Below are positions 42,096 through 50,250 of a stretch of 52,449 nt of DNA, one piece after another; within the stretch, counting starts at the first letter, position 1, and the number at the start of each line of letters is the position of its first letter. The translations under genes and the position numbers were made by a program. The notes beneath the pieces are model-generated. The model saw nothing but the letters and a program-made list of their open reading frames with translations. It made no database searches and had not been told where the DNA came from. Source of the DNA: Klenkia terrae (GTDB lineage Bacteria > Actinomycetota > Actinomycetes > Mycobacteriales > Geodermatophilaceae); assembly GCF_900491935.1 (NCBI RefSeq), contig NZ_UEXK01000004.1:463543-515991 (forward strand), written 5' to 3'.

Positions 42096-43504
42096 GGGTT
42101 CTCCTCGGGTGTGCGGGAGGCGCCGAGGCCGGTCACCGGACCGGCCAGGGCGGGGGTGGTCGAGCCGTCGGGCCAGCGCAGCCGCACGCCGGAGCCGGGC
42201 ACCAGCTCGCCGCAGGTGGCCGTGCTGGCCGGTCCCGCGGGTGCGAAGGAGCGGTCGGCGCCGTCGGTGGTGAGGAAGGCCGAGCCGGGGAAGCAGGTGA
42301 ACCAGTCCCCGACGGTCGCCGACGTCGGCCGGGGCACCGCCGCGACGTCCAGGACGGCGCCGCAGCCGCTGGCCTCGGCGAGCATGCCCAGCGTGCCGAC
42401 CAGGCCGGCCATCGAGACGTCCTTGGCCGCGGCCGGCGCGGTGCGGGCGACGACCGAGCCCATCAGCTGCAGCTCGGCCGTCGTCCGGCCGGTGGTGGAG
42501 TCCCACTGCCGGCCGGTCGCGCCGGGCCGCCAGTCCCCGCCCAGGTCGGCGGTCAGCCGGACGTGCTGGCCCGGCCGGCCGCCCGAGGCCGGCACCGGCC
42601 GGTCGGTGCGGCCCAGCGCGGTGACGCTCAGCGCCGCGGGCACGCCGAGCTGGGTGTGCCCGCCGAGCACCGGCACGCCCCAGGCCTGCGACCCGGCGCG
42701 CAGGCCGGCGACGACCCGGGCGGCGAACGAGGCATCCCGGGCGCCGATGGAGTCCAGCAGGCCCAGCGGGGCGGCACCCATCGCGGACAGGTCGTTGACG
42801 TTGACCAGCACCCCGCACCAGCCGGCCCAGCCGGGGTCGCGCTCGACCATCGAGGGCAGGATCGCGTCGCAGGCGGCGACCACGTCGGTGCCCGGCACCG
42901 GGGCGCCGTCGTCCCCGACGAAGCCGGGGCCGCCCAGGTGCAGGCCGGCGAGCAGCCCGCCCAGCGGGGACTTGGTGGCCTGCGCGAGGGCGGCGAGGCG
43001 GCCGATCGGCCAGGTCATCGCGGTGTGCGGCCGGCCTGCGATGTCCGCGGCCCCGGTGGCCGCCCAGCCCAGCCGGGTGAACATCGCGGCGTAGCGGTCC
43101 TGCACGACGGCGTCGAAGCGCAGTGCGCCGGCCTGCTCGGCCCGCGCGCAGGCGGCGGCCACCAGGGCGGGGCCGATGCCGGGCGGGCTGCCGGGCGCGA
43201 CGACCAGCCGGGACCCGGTCCACCAGCCGACGTCGACCCCGACCGGGGCGAGCCGCACACCGCCGAGCACCTCCCCGGCCACCCCCCGGGCGACCAGGAC
43301 GACGGTGGCCGCGTCGTCGTCGGCGTCGTCGAGGTCGGAGCCTGCGAACAGGCCCTGGTCCTCGACGAACGCCTGCTGCCGGAGCTGCCGGTGGGCGCGG
43401 ACGCCGGCCGGGTCGGCCTCCTCGAGCTGCCAGCCGGGCCGGGCCACGGGCAGCCGGTGGTCGACCAGCAGCACGTTGCGGTCCCAGGCCATCTGCTCGG
43501 TCAT
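42092..43504 (-). CDS. MSMEG_0567-type fusion of GNAT acetyltransferase and AIR synthase-related protein
   Basis: The product is 470 residues. Residues 1-155 are a GNAT-like domain (Sll0786-like), with FVEDQGLFAGSDLDDADDDAATVVLVAR and an acetyl-CoA region GIGPALVAAACARAEQAG. From about residue 160 comes an AIR synthase-related domain (Sll0787-like) with the VNVNDLSAMGAAPLGLLDSI motif, the metal/nucleotide-binding Asp region of PurM-like proteins. In cyanobacteria the two parts are separate genes; here they are fused, as in mycobacteria. The reaction is unknown. Start ATG 43504 overlaps the radical SAM stop by 4 bases. Confidence 0.88.
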   Translation of the reverse strand: MTEQMAWDRNVLLVDHRLPVARPGWQLEEADPAGVRAHRQLRQQAFVEDQGLFAGSDLDDADDDAATVVLVARGVAGEVLGGVRLAPVGVDVGWWTGSRLVVAPGSPPGIGPALVAAACARAEQAGALRFDAVVQDRYAAMFTRLGWAATGAADIAGRPHTAMTWPIGRLAALAQATKSPLGGLLAGLHLGGPGFVGDDGAPVPGTDVVAACDAILPSMVERDPGWAGWCGVLVNVNDLSAMGAAPLGLLDSIGARDASFAARVVAGLRAGSQAWGVPVLGGHTQLGVPAALSVTALGRTDRPVPASGGRPGQHVRLTADLGGDWRPGATGRQWDSTTGRTTAELQLMGSVVARTAPAAAKDVSMAGLVGTLGMLAEASGCGAVLDVAAVPRPTSATVGDWFTCFPGSAFLTTDGADRSFAPAGPASTATCGELVPGSGVRLRWPDGSTTPALAGPVTGLGASRTPEENP

Positions 43505-44574
43505 GCGCCGGCCGCCTGGAGTGCGCTGCACGCACCGCACGCCGCGCAGCCGGCGCCCTGGTCGGCACCGCGCATGCCCAGGGCGCGCAGCCCGGCGGCG
43601 ACCCGGGTGGTGACGTCCTCGAGCACCGCGGGGTCCGGGGCGCCGACGCCGTCGGCCATCGCCAGCGTCCCGGCGAGCGGCCGGTACGGGACGACGAAGG
43701 GGTAGACGCCGCGACCGGCGAGGTCCAGCGCGCCGGCGACCAGCTCGTCGGCGTCCTCCCCCAGCCCGACCAGCAGGTAGGTCGACACCTTGTTGCGGCC
43801 GAACACCCGCACCGCCTCGGCCCAGGCGGCGTCGTACTGGCTCATCGGCACGGTGGCCTTGCCGGGCATCCAGCGGGCCCGCACGTCGTCGTCCAGGGAC
43901 TCGACGTGGATGCCGATCGCGGTGGCCCCGGCGTCCTTGAGCTCCTGGATCGCGTCCAGGTCCTGCGGAGCCGGCGGCTCGCACTGCACCTGGATCGGCA
44001 ACCCCGGCACGGCAGCGGTGACCGCCCGGACGCAGCGGGCCAGGTGCCGGGCGCCGCGGTCCCGGCCGTTGGTGGTGCCGGTGGTCATCACCATCTGCCG
44101 CACGCCGTCGAGCCGGACGGCGGCCTCGGCCACCTCGGCGAGCTGCGCCGGGCTCTTGACCGCGGTGGTCGACCCGGCGGCCAGGCTGGCCTCGATGGCG
44201 CAGAACCGGCAGCGGTCCGCCTCGTCGTACCGGATGCAGGTCTGCACGACGGTGGTGGCCAGCACGTCCTTGCCGTGCAGCCGGGCGAGCTTCTCGTAGG
44301 GGACGCCGTCGGCGGTGGCCAGGTCGTAGAAGCGGGGGCGCTCGATCGCCTCGGCGTCCAGCCCGAGGTCGGCGCCGTCCAGCAGCAGGCGGCCGCCGCT
44401 GATCGAGTACGGGCTGTCGGCGTTCAGCGGCAGCGCCGTCCCCATGCCGCCCAGCAGCACGTGGCCGTCGTCGCTGGGGCCCGCCCCGGCCCGTCTCCGG
44501 ACCGGGGCGTCGACCCGGACGCCGAGGATCGCGACGTCCACGCGGGTGCTCGGTCGCATCGGTGTCCGGGTCAC
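43501..44574 (-). CDS. MSMEG_0568-family radical SAM protein
   Basis: The product is 357 residues. The cluster-binding cysteines are Cys 113, Cys 122 and Cys 125, in CIRYDEADRCRFC, a C-x8-C-x2-C spacing and not the usual C-x3-C-x2-C. A TTGTTNGRDRG segment follows, expected for SAM binding. The C-terminus carries CAACGAC (Cys 343, 346, 349), a possible ligand set for a second cluster. The family occurs only in Nit1C-type clusters. GTG 44574 is used here; ATG 44559 (MRPSTRVDVAILG) is an alternative. Neither has a clear ribosome-binding site. It starts 10 bases after the preceding gene. Confidence 0.88.
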   Translation of the reverse strand: MTRTPMRPSTRVDVAILGVRVDAPVRRRAGAGPSDDGHVLLGGMGTALPLNADSPYSISGGRLLLDGADLGLDAEAIERPRFYDLATADGVPYEKLARLHGKDVLATTVVQTCIRYDEADRCRFCAIEASLAAGSTTAVKSPAQLAEVAEAAVRLDGVRQMVMTTGTTNGRDRGARHLARCVRAVTAAVPGLPIQVQCEPPAPQDLDAIQELKDAGATAIGIHVESLDDDVRARWMPGKATVPMSQYDAAWAEAVRVFGRNKVSTYLLVGLGEDADELVAGALDLAGRGVYPFVVPYRPLAGTLAMADGVGAPDPAVLEDVTTRVAAGLRALGMRGADQGAGCAACGACSALQAAGA

Positions 44575-44584
44575 GGCCGGCGAC

Positions 44585-45118
44585 TCAGAGGTTGTAGGTG
44601 CTGTTGATGATCGCGCCCTTGCGGGCGTAGTGGATCAGCGCGTCCTGCACGTCGAGCGGGTGGCAGGGGATGCAGCCGGCGATCAGGTCCTCCTCGCGGA
44701 GACCGTGCAGGGAGAGCCCGAAGCGGCAGACGTAGACCGTGCCGCCCTCCTCGATGAACTTCTCGATCTGCGAGTTGATGTTCTGCTCGCCCGGGAACGC
44801 GGAGTCCCCGGTGGTCGGGAAGCCGCGGGTGGCCATGGCGTTCATCGCGGCCGGGCCGTAGAAGTACAGGACCGACTCGTAGCCCTTGCGCAGGGCGCGC
44901 AGCGCCTGCAGGCAGGCCACGAAGCTGACCGACGACTCGTGCGCGATGCCGTGCACCAGGGTCAGGTAGCTCTCGCCCTCGCCGGCCTGGTAGTCGGGGA
45001 AGATCTTGGTCGAGCCGTACAGGTTGCTGCCCTTGGGCAGCGAGGGGTGCGGGATCTCGGCGAGGCTGGCCTCCGCGTTGGCCTTGATCTCCTCGGGCGA
45101 TGCGAGCGGGGTGGTCAC
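44585..45118 (-). CDS. MSMEG_0572/Sll0783-family nitrogen-starvation response protein
   Basis: The product is 177 residues, started at GTG 45118 behind a strong GGAGGAA ribosome-binding site. It matches the MSMEG_0572/Sll0783 family: LYGSTKIFPDYQAGEGESYLTLVHGIAHESSVSFVA and the C-terminal GCIPCHPLDVQDALIHYARKGAIINSTYNL are strongly conserved features. Sll0783 is induced by nitrogen starvation in Synechocystis and affects polyhydroxybutyrate accumulation. The fold resembles DsrE-like proteins. It is the first gene of the tightly coupled cluster, 56 bases after the amidohydrolase. Confidence 0.9.
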   Translation of the reverse strand: MTTPLASPEEIKANAEASLAEIPHPSLPKGSNLYGSTKIFPDYQAGEGESYLTLVHGIAHESSVSFVACLQALRALRKGYESVLYFYGPAAMNAMATRGFPTTGDSAFPGEQNINSQIEKFIEEGGTVYVCRFGLSLHGLREEDLIAGCIPCHPLDVQDALIHYARKGAIINSTYNL

Positions 45119-45174
45119 AGGGTTCCTCCGTTGGGGTGGTGGGGTGGGCGGACGATCGGGTTGGGCGGTGCGGG

Positions 45175-46017
45175 TCAGGTCAGGCGGTGGAGCTGCTCGA
45201 AGTTGCGGCGGAAGACCAGGTCGGCGAGCTCGCCGTCCCCGGTGGCCGCCGCGAGGCGGGCGTGCTCGCCCGCGAAGTCGCCCCAGGGCTGGTCGGAGGC
45301 GAAGAGGACCCGGTCGTGGCCGATGCCGTGCCGCTCGATCTCGGCGGCGAACCAGCGCGGCGCGAAGCCGATGGCCCAGCTGGTGTCGGTGTAGACCCGC
45401 TTGCCCTCGGCGACCCAGGCGAAGAACTTCTGGCCGATCAGCTTGATGTGGCCGCTCATGCCGCCGCCCATGTGCACCAGGTGGACGGCGACGTCGTCGG
45501 CGTACCGGTCGACCAGCAGGCCGACCTCGTCGAGGTCGCTGGCCGCGCCCGGGCTGGTGTGCACGTGGACGACCAGGTCGTGCTCCCGCGCGGCGGCGAA
45601 GATCGCGTCGAGCTGCGGGCGGCAGGCCTCGTCGGTGGCCCGCCCGCCGAGCAGGAAGGACAGCTTGAGCGCGCTGACGCCCTGCTCACCGGCCAGCGCG
45701 AGGGCCGCGCTCGTCGCGACGGCGTCCTGCGGGCGGGGGCTGGTCCACAGCCCGGCCCGGATCCGCTCGTCGGTCTGCGCGGCCTCGACCACCAGCTCGT
45801 TGAGCGCGAAGGACGCCGTCGGGTCGGGCACCCCGTAGTTGGGGATGACCAGGGCGAACTCGGTGCCCTCGTCGTCCAGGTCGGCCTGCAGCTCGGCGAT
45901 GGTGGCTCGGGCCGTGGTGTCCGGGTTGACCGGCGGACCGCCGTAGAAGGGGAACGCGGGCAGCACGCCGAGGTGCCGGTGCGCGTCGTGCACCCGCTGC
46001 CGGGCCCCCGTGGTCAT
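45175..46017 (-). CDS. Amidohydrolase_2-family metal-dependent hydrolase
   Basis: The product is 280 residues, a TIM-barrel hydrolase. The metal site appears as DAHRHLG near the N-terminus, a His in LVVHVHTSP and an Asp in VLFASDQPWGD at the C-terminal strand. Members hydrolyse or decarboxylate small organic acids. It lies 56 bases upstream of the Sll0783-like gene on the same strand and may lead the Nit1C transcript. The 123-base gap upstream (46018-46140) should hold a promoter, but I found no convincing -10/-35 or GlnR box in it. Confidence 0.82.
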   Translation of the reverse strand: MTTGARQRVHDAHRHLGVLPAFPFYGGPPVNPDTTARATIAELQADLDDEGTEFALVIPNYGVPDPTASFALNELVVEAAQTDERIRAGLWTSPRPQDAVATSAALALAGEQGVSALKLSFLLGGRATDEACRPQLDAIFAAAREHDLVVHVHTSPGAASDLDEVGLLVDRYADDVAVHLVHMGGGMSGHIKLIGQKFFAWVAEGKRVYTDTSWAIGFAPRWFAAEIERHGIGHDRVLFASDQPWGDFAGEHARLAAATGDGELADLVFRRNFEQLHRLT

Positions 46018-46140
46018 GCCGAGAACGGTCGTCCCGGGGTGTGTCGCCGTGGTGACGTCCGGAACGAGATGCCGTTACGTCTGGGGCCCGATCAGCGGCT
46101 CCCGCGTCGCCGCCGTTTCCGACTCCGCACCGCCCTGGGA

Positions 46141-47379
46141 TCAGCCCCGGGGCAGCAGGCGGTGCAGCTGGGTGACGTGCCGGGGCTCGAGCTCGGCGAT
46201 CGAGCTGACGCCCAGCAGCCGCATGGTGCGCACGATCTCCGACCGGAGGATCTCGATCGTGCGGTCGACCCCCTCGCGCCCGCCGGCCATGAGGCCGTAC
46301 AGGTAGGCCCGGCCGATCAGGGTGAACGAGGCGCCCAGGGCCATCGCGGCCACCACGTCGGCACCGTTCATGATCCCGGTGTCGACCATGACGCAGGCGT
46401 CGTCGCCGACCTCCTTGCGCACCGCCGGCAGCAGGTGGAAGGGCACCGGGGCGCGGTCGAGCTGCCGGCCGCCGTGGTTGGACAGGACGAGGCCGTCCAC
46501 CCCGGCGTCCAGCAGCTTGGTGGCGTCGGCCACCGACTGCACACCCTTGACCACGAGCTTGCCCGGCCACATGCCGCGGATGACGTCGAGGTCCTCGTAG
46601 CTGATCGTCGGGTCCATGGCCATGTCCAGCAGGTCACCCACCGTGCCGCCGGTGGTCGACAGCGAGGCGAACTCCAGCTTCGGGGTGGTCAGGAAGTCCC
46701 ACCACCACCACGGCCGGACGGCGGCGTTGAGCACCGTGCCCGCGGTGAGCTGCGGCGGGATGGAGAACCCGTTGCGCTTGTCCCGCAGCCGGGCCCCGGC
46801 GATCGGGGTGTCCACGGTGAACTGCAGGGTGTCGAACCCGGCGGCCGCGGCCCGCTCGACCAGGCCGTAGGAGATCGACCGGTCGCGCATGACGTAGAGC
46901 TGGAACCAGTTGCGGCCGTGCGGGTTGGCCGCCTTCACGTCCTCGATCGTCGTCGTGCCCAGGGTGGACAGCGTGAACGGGATGCCCGCCGCGGCCGCGG
47001 CACCGGCCCCGGCGGTCTCGCCCTCGGTCTGCATGAGCCGGGTGAACCCGGTGGGCGCGATGCCGAAGGGCAGCGCGCTCGGCCCGCCCAGGACCTCGAC
47101 GGAGGTGTCGACGTCGACGGCCGGGCGCAGCACGTCGGGGTGGAACTCCACGTCGGCGAAGGCCTGCCGGGCCCGGGCCAGCGACAGCTCGCCCTCGGCG
47201 GCGCCGTCGGTGTAGTCGAAGGCGGCCCGCGGGGTGCGCCGCTTCGCGACCGTGCGCAGGTCGGCGATGGTCAGCGCCGACTCCAGCCGGCGGCGCTTGC
47301 CGTTGAGGTCGGGCTTCTTGAACGACACCAGCTCGAGCAGCTCGGCCGGACGGGGCGCCTGACGGCGGGTGCGAGTCAT
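46141..47379 (-). CDS. FMN-dependent alpha-hydroxy acid dehydrogenase (L-lactate dehydrogenase LldD-like)
   Basis: The product is 412 residues. The FMN-binding barrel shows [10 protein letters not shown], the WFQLYVMRD segment and the active-site [14 protein letters not shown], whose His is the catalytic base, followed by [20 protein letters not shown] for FMN phosphate. LldD enzymes oxidise L-lactate to pyruvate; others in the family use glycolate or mandelate. It lies 52 bases downstream of the LacI gene on the same strand. L-rhamnose breakdown yields L-lactaldehyde and then L-lactate, so an LldD next to a predicted rhamnose importer makes sense. That link is inference. Confidence 0.88.
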   Translation of the reverse strand: MTRTRRQAPRPAELLELVSFKKPDLNGKRRRLESALTIADLRTVAKRRTPRAAFDYTDGAAEGELSLARARQAFADVEFHPDVLRPAVDVDTSVEVLGGPSALPFGIAPTGFTRLMQTEGETAGAGAAAAAGIPFTLSTLGTTTIEDVKAANPHGRNWFQLYVMRDRSISYGLVERAAAAGFDTLQFTVDTPIAGARLRDKRNGFSIPPQLTAGTVLNAAVRPWWWWDFLTTPKLEFASLSTTGGTVGDLLDMAMDPTISYEDLDVIRGMWPGKLVVKGVQSVADATKLLDAGVDGLVLSNHGGRQLDRAPVPFHLLPAVRKEVGDDACVMVDTGIMNGADVVAAMALGASFTLIGRAYLYGLMAGGREGVDRTIEILRSEIVRTMRLLGVSSIAELEPRHVTQLHRLLPRG

Positions 47380-47431
47380 CGGGAGGTCCTCGGGTCGGTC
47401 GGGACGGGGTCGGGGGTCAGGGCTGGTGCAC

Positions 47432-48469
47432 TCACGCGGTCCGGTCCGCCCGCGAGGAGGTCCGGCGGGTCATCGAGGACTCCCGGACCACCAGGACCGG
47501 CTCGAAGACGATCTGCTCGTGGACGTGGCCCTCGGCCGACTCGTCGAGCAGCAGCTCCGCGGCCCGGCGGCCGAGCTCCCGGCGCGGCTTGCGGACGGAG
47601 GTCAGCGGGACCGCGGCCGCGGCGGCGAAGTCGATGTCGTCGTAGCCGACGATGGCGCACTCCTCGGGCACCCGCACGCCGTGCCGGGTCATCTCCTGCA
47701 GCACCCCGAGGGCCAGCAGGTCGTTGGCGCAGATGACCGCGGTGGGGCGCTGCGCGGCCGGCATGCCGACGATCTGCGCGGCGGCCTGGCGACCGGTCTC
47801 CACGGTGAGCACGGACGGCGCGAAGACCGTCAGCGCCTCCTCGTCCCCCCACCGCTCCCGGACCGCGGCGACCACGCCGGCGTGCCGCTCCTGGATCTGG
47901 GGCAGCCCGGAGCTCCCGCCCACGAACGCCAGCCTGCGGTGGCCGCGCTCGATGAGGTGGTCGGCCGCCAGCCTGCCGCCGAGGACGTCGTCGACGGCGA
48001 CCGAGCACTGCCCCGGCCCGGACGCGCGGCGGTCCACCAGCACCACCGGGGTGCCGCGACGGCGCATCGACTCCAGGTTCGGCGACAGGTCCGCGGTGGG
48101 GGTGATGAGCACCCCCTGCACGCGCTGCTCGGCGAGCAGGTCCAGGTAGGCCGACTCCTTGGCGGGGCGGTCGTCGGAGTTGCACAGGATCACGGCGAGG
48201 CCGGCGTCGTTGGCCACGTCCTCTACGCCCCGGGCCACGTCGGTGAAGAAGGGGTTGGCGATGTCCAGCACCACCAGGCCCAGGGTGCGACTGGTCCCGG
48301 CCCGCAGCTGGCGGGCCGACTCGTTGCGCACGAACCCCAGGTCGCCGATCGCCTGCAGCACTCGCTCCCGGGTGCCCTCGGCGACCTGGTTGGGCCGGTT
48401 CAGCACGTTGCTGACGGTGCCCAGCGACACGCCGGCCCGGAGGGCGACGTCGCGGATGCTGACCGGCAC
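47432..48469 (-). CDS. LacI-family transcriptional regulator
   Basis: The product is 345 residues. The helix-turn-helix and hinge are clear: [43 protein letters not shown], residues 4-46. A periplasmic-binding-like sugar domain follows, with [21 protein letters not shown] and [13 protein letters not shown]. It is divergent from the sugar ABC operon, and TGAAACGNNTCA-type operators lie in front of both. Start is GTG 48469. It should repress transport until a sugar ligand binds. Confidence 0.92.
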   Translation of the reverse strand: MPVSIRDVALRAGVSLGTVSNVLNRPNQVAEGTRERVLQAIGDLGFVRNESARQLRAGTSRTLGLVVLDIANPFFTDVARGVEDVANDAGLAVILCNSDDRPAKESAYLDLLAEQRVQGVLITPTADLSPNLESMRRRGTPVVLVDRRASGPGQCSVAVDDVLGGRLAADHLIERGHRRLAFVGGSSGLPQIQERHAGVVAAVRERWGDEEALTVFAPSVLTVETGRQAAAQIVGMPAAQRPTAVICANDLLALGVLQEMTRHGVRVPEECAIVGYDDIDFAAAAAVPLTSVRKPRRELGRRAAELLLDESAEGHVHEQIVFEPVLVVRESSMTRRTSSRADRTA

Positions 48470-48548
48470 ACGGGCTCCTGGGGACGACGGGCGGGGACGA
48501 CCCGGGCGGGCAACGGGTGTCGCCGGTCACGCCATGGTGGCACGGATC

Positions 48549-48560
48549 TGAAACGTGTCA
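48549..48560. promoter_or_regulatory. LacI-type operator O1 overlapping the regulator's own promoter
   Basis: TGAAACGTGTCA is one base from the perfect palindrome TGAAACGTTTCA. On the minus strand it overlaps a TTGACA -35 (48556-48561); a CACCAT -10 (48534-48539) follows with a 16-base spacer. This suits autoregulation of the LacI gene. A further 7-bp dyad, TCGGATC/GATCCGA (48564-48570 with 48588-48594), lies beside it. Confidence 0.65.
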
Positions 48561-48611
48561 ACCTCGGATCAGGCCGCTCGCGGAGCCGATCCGACACCAC
48601 GGCGGTGACGC

Positions 48612-48641
48612 TTGACACCCGTCACAGCCGCCTCCTATGGT
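48612..48641 (+). promoter_or_regulatory. Sigma-70-type promoter of the sugar ABC operon
   Basis: TTGACA (48612-48617) is a perfect -35, followed after 18 bases by TATGGT (48636-48641) as -10. Expected transcription starts near 48648, 61 bases before GTG 48709. A 6-bp dyad GTGACG/CGTCAC (48605-48610 with 48620-48625) brackets the -35. Confidence 0.75.
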
Positions 48642-48658
48642 CTGCGCCACACACCGGA

Positions 48659-48670
48659 TGAACCGTTTCA
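48659..48670. promoter_or_regulatory. LacI-type operator O2 just downstream of the ABC promoter
   Basis: TGAACCGTTTCA is one base from the palindrome TGAAACGGTTCA/TGAAACGTTTCA. It begins about 11 bases after the predicted transcription start, a position where bound LacI blocks elongation or open-complex escape. O1 and O2 are 110 bp apart, so looping is possible. Confidence 0.7.
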
Positions 48671-48708
48671 CAGCGGTGCCGTCCATCCCATCTCGACGAG
48701 GAGGTCCC

Positions 48709-50250
48709 GTGGCCGGAGCGCCCCCCGCGGCACCACCCGGGCCCGCCGACGGCCCGGCCCCGGTGCTCGCCCTGCGCGACGTCACCAAGTCCTTCGGCGC
48801 CGTCGCCGCGCTGCGCGATGCCCGGCTGGAGCTGCGCGCCGGCTCGGCGCACGCCCTGGTCGGGGAGAACGGCGCCGGCAAGTCCACGCTGGTGAAGATC
48901 CTCGCCGGGGTGCACGGCCCCAGCTCGGGCCAGGTGCTGCTGGACGGCGAGCCGGTCACCCTGGACGGTCCGGCCGCTGCCCGGGCAGCCGGCATCGCGG
49001 TCATCTACCAGGAGCCGACCCTCTTCCCCGACCTGTCCGTCGCGGAGAACATCTTCATGGGCCGCCAGCCCCTCGGCGCCGGCCGCCGGATCGACAAGGC
49101 CCGGCTGCACGCCGACTGCGCCGCCCTCTTCGAGCGCCTCGGTGTCGCCCTCGACCCGGCGCGACCGGCCCGCGGGCTGTCCATCGCCGACCAGCAGATG
49201 GTCGAGATCGCCAAGGCCATCTCCTTCGAGGCCCGGGTGCTGGTGATGGACGAGCCGACCGCGGCGCTGTCCGGCGTCGAGGTCGAGCGGCTGTTCGCCG
49301 TCGCCCGTGCGCTGCGCGACGGCGGCGCCGCGGTGCTGTTCATCTCCCACCGCTTCGACGAGGTCTTCGACCTCTGCGACACGATCACCGTGATGCGCGA
49401 CGGCGCCTGGGTCGCCACGTCCCCGACGTCCGAGCTCACCGTGGACCAGGTCATCCGGATGATGGTCGGCCGCGACGTCGCCGAGCTGTTCCCCAAGCAG
49501 GACGTCGTCCCGGGCGAGGTCGTGCTGCAGGTCGAGGGGCTGGGCAGCACCGGCGTCTTCACCGACGTGTCCTTCGAGGTGCGGGCGGGCGAGATCGTCG
49601 CCCTCGCCGGGCTGGTGGGCGCCGGGCGCAGCGAGGTGGTGCGGGCCGTCTTCGGCGTCGACGCCTACGACGCCGGGTCGGTCACCGTCGCCGGCACCCG
49701 GCTCAAGGGCGGCAGCCCGGCCGCGGCGATGGCCGCCGGCATCGCGCTGGTCCCCGAGGACCGTCGCCAGCAGGGCCTGGTGATGGAGCTGTCCGTCGAG
49801 CGGAACGCCACGCTGACCCGCCGCTGGGCGCTGTCCCGGTTCGGCTGGCTGACCGGCCGCGCCGAGCGGGCCACCGCGGCCGACTGGACGCAGCGGATGC
49901 AGGTCAAGGCCGCCCGGCTCAGCGACCCGGTCGCCACGCTCTCCGGCGGCAACCAGCAGAAGGTCGTGCTGGCCAAGTGGCTCTCGACGGAGCCCCGGGT
50001 GCTGATCGTGGACGAGCCGACCCGGGGCATCGACGTCGGCACCAAGTCCGAGGTGCACCGCCTGATGTCCTCCCTCGCCGCCGAGGGCCTGGCCGTCGTC
50101 ATGGTCTCCAGCGAGCTCCCCGAGGTCCTCGGCATGGCCGACCGCGTGCTCGTCATGCACGAGGGCCGCCTCGTCGCCGACATCCCCCGCTCCCGCGCCG
50201 ACGAGGACTCCGTCATGCTCGCCGCCACCGGTCAGGCAGGTGCGGCATGA
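48709..50250 (+). CDS. CUT2 sugar ABC transporter ATP-binding protein (two ABC domains)
   Basis: The product is 513 residues, started at GTG 48709 behind GAGGAGG (48698-48704). Two ABC domains are present. The first has Walker A GENGAGKST (residues 52-60), GLSIADQQMVEIAKA as signature region and LVMDEPTAALS. The second has a degenerate Walker A (GLVGAGRSE), signature LSGGNQQKVVLAKW and LIVDEPTRGID. This asymmetry is the CUT2 (RbsA/XylG/RhaT) pattern. Two separate permease genes follow, an arrangement seen for rhamnose (RhaTPQS), AI-2 (Lsr) and galactofuranose (Ytf) importers. Two GH78 rhamnosidases in the region make rhamnose the best guess. Confidence 0.92.
   Translation: MAGAPPAAPPGPADGPAPVLALRDVTKSFGAVAALRDARLELRAGSAHALVGENGAGKSTLVKILAGVHGPSSGQVLLDGEPVTLDGPAAARAAGIAVIYQEPTLFPDLSVAENIFMGRQPLGAGRRIDKARLHADCAALFERLGVALDPARPARGLSIADQQMVEIAKAISFEARVLVMDEPTAALSGVEVERLFAVARALRDGGAAVLFISHRFDEVFDLCDTITVMRDGAWVATSPTSELTVDQVIRMMVGRDVAELFPKQDVVPGEVVLQVEGLGSTGVFTDVSFEVRAGEIVALAGLVGAGRSEVVRAVFGVDAYDAGSVTVAGTRLKGGSPAAAMAAGIALVPEDRRQQGLVMELSVERNATLTRRWALSRFGWLTGRAERATAADWTQRMQVKAARLSDPVATLSGGNQQKVVLAKWLSTEPRVLIVDEPTRGIDVGTKSEVHRLMSSLAAEGLAVVMVSSELPEVLGMADRVLVMHEGRLVADIPRSRADEDSVMLAATGQAGAA

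Noticed and set aside
46018-46140. Possible GlnR box before the amidohydrolase/Nit1C cluster
   Set aside because: GTGAC, GTAAC and GAAC pieces are present, but none are spaced as GTnAC-n6-GaAAC, so the match is not convincing.
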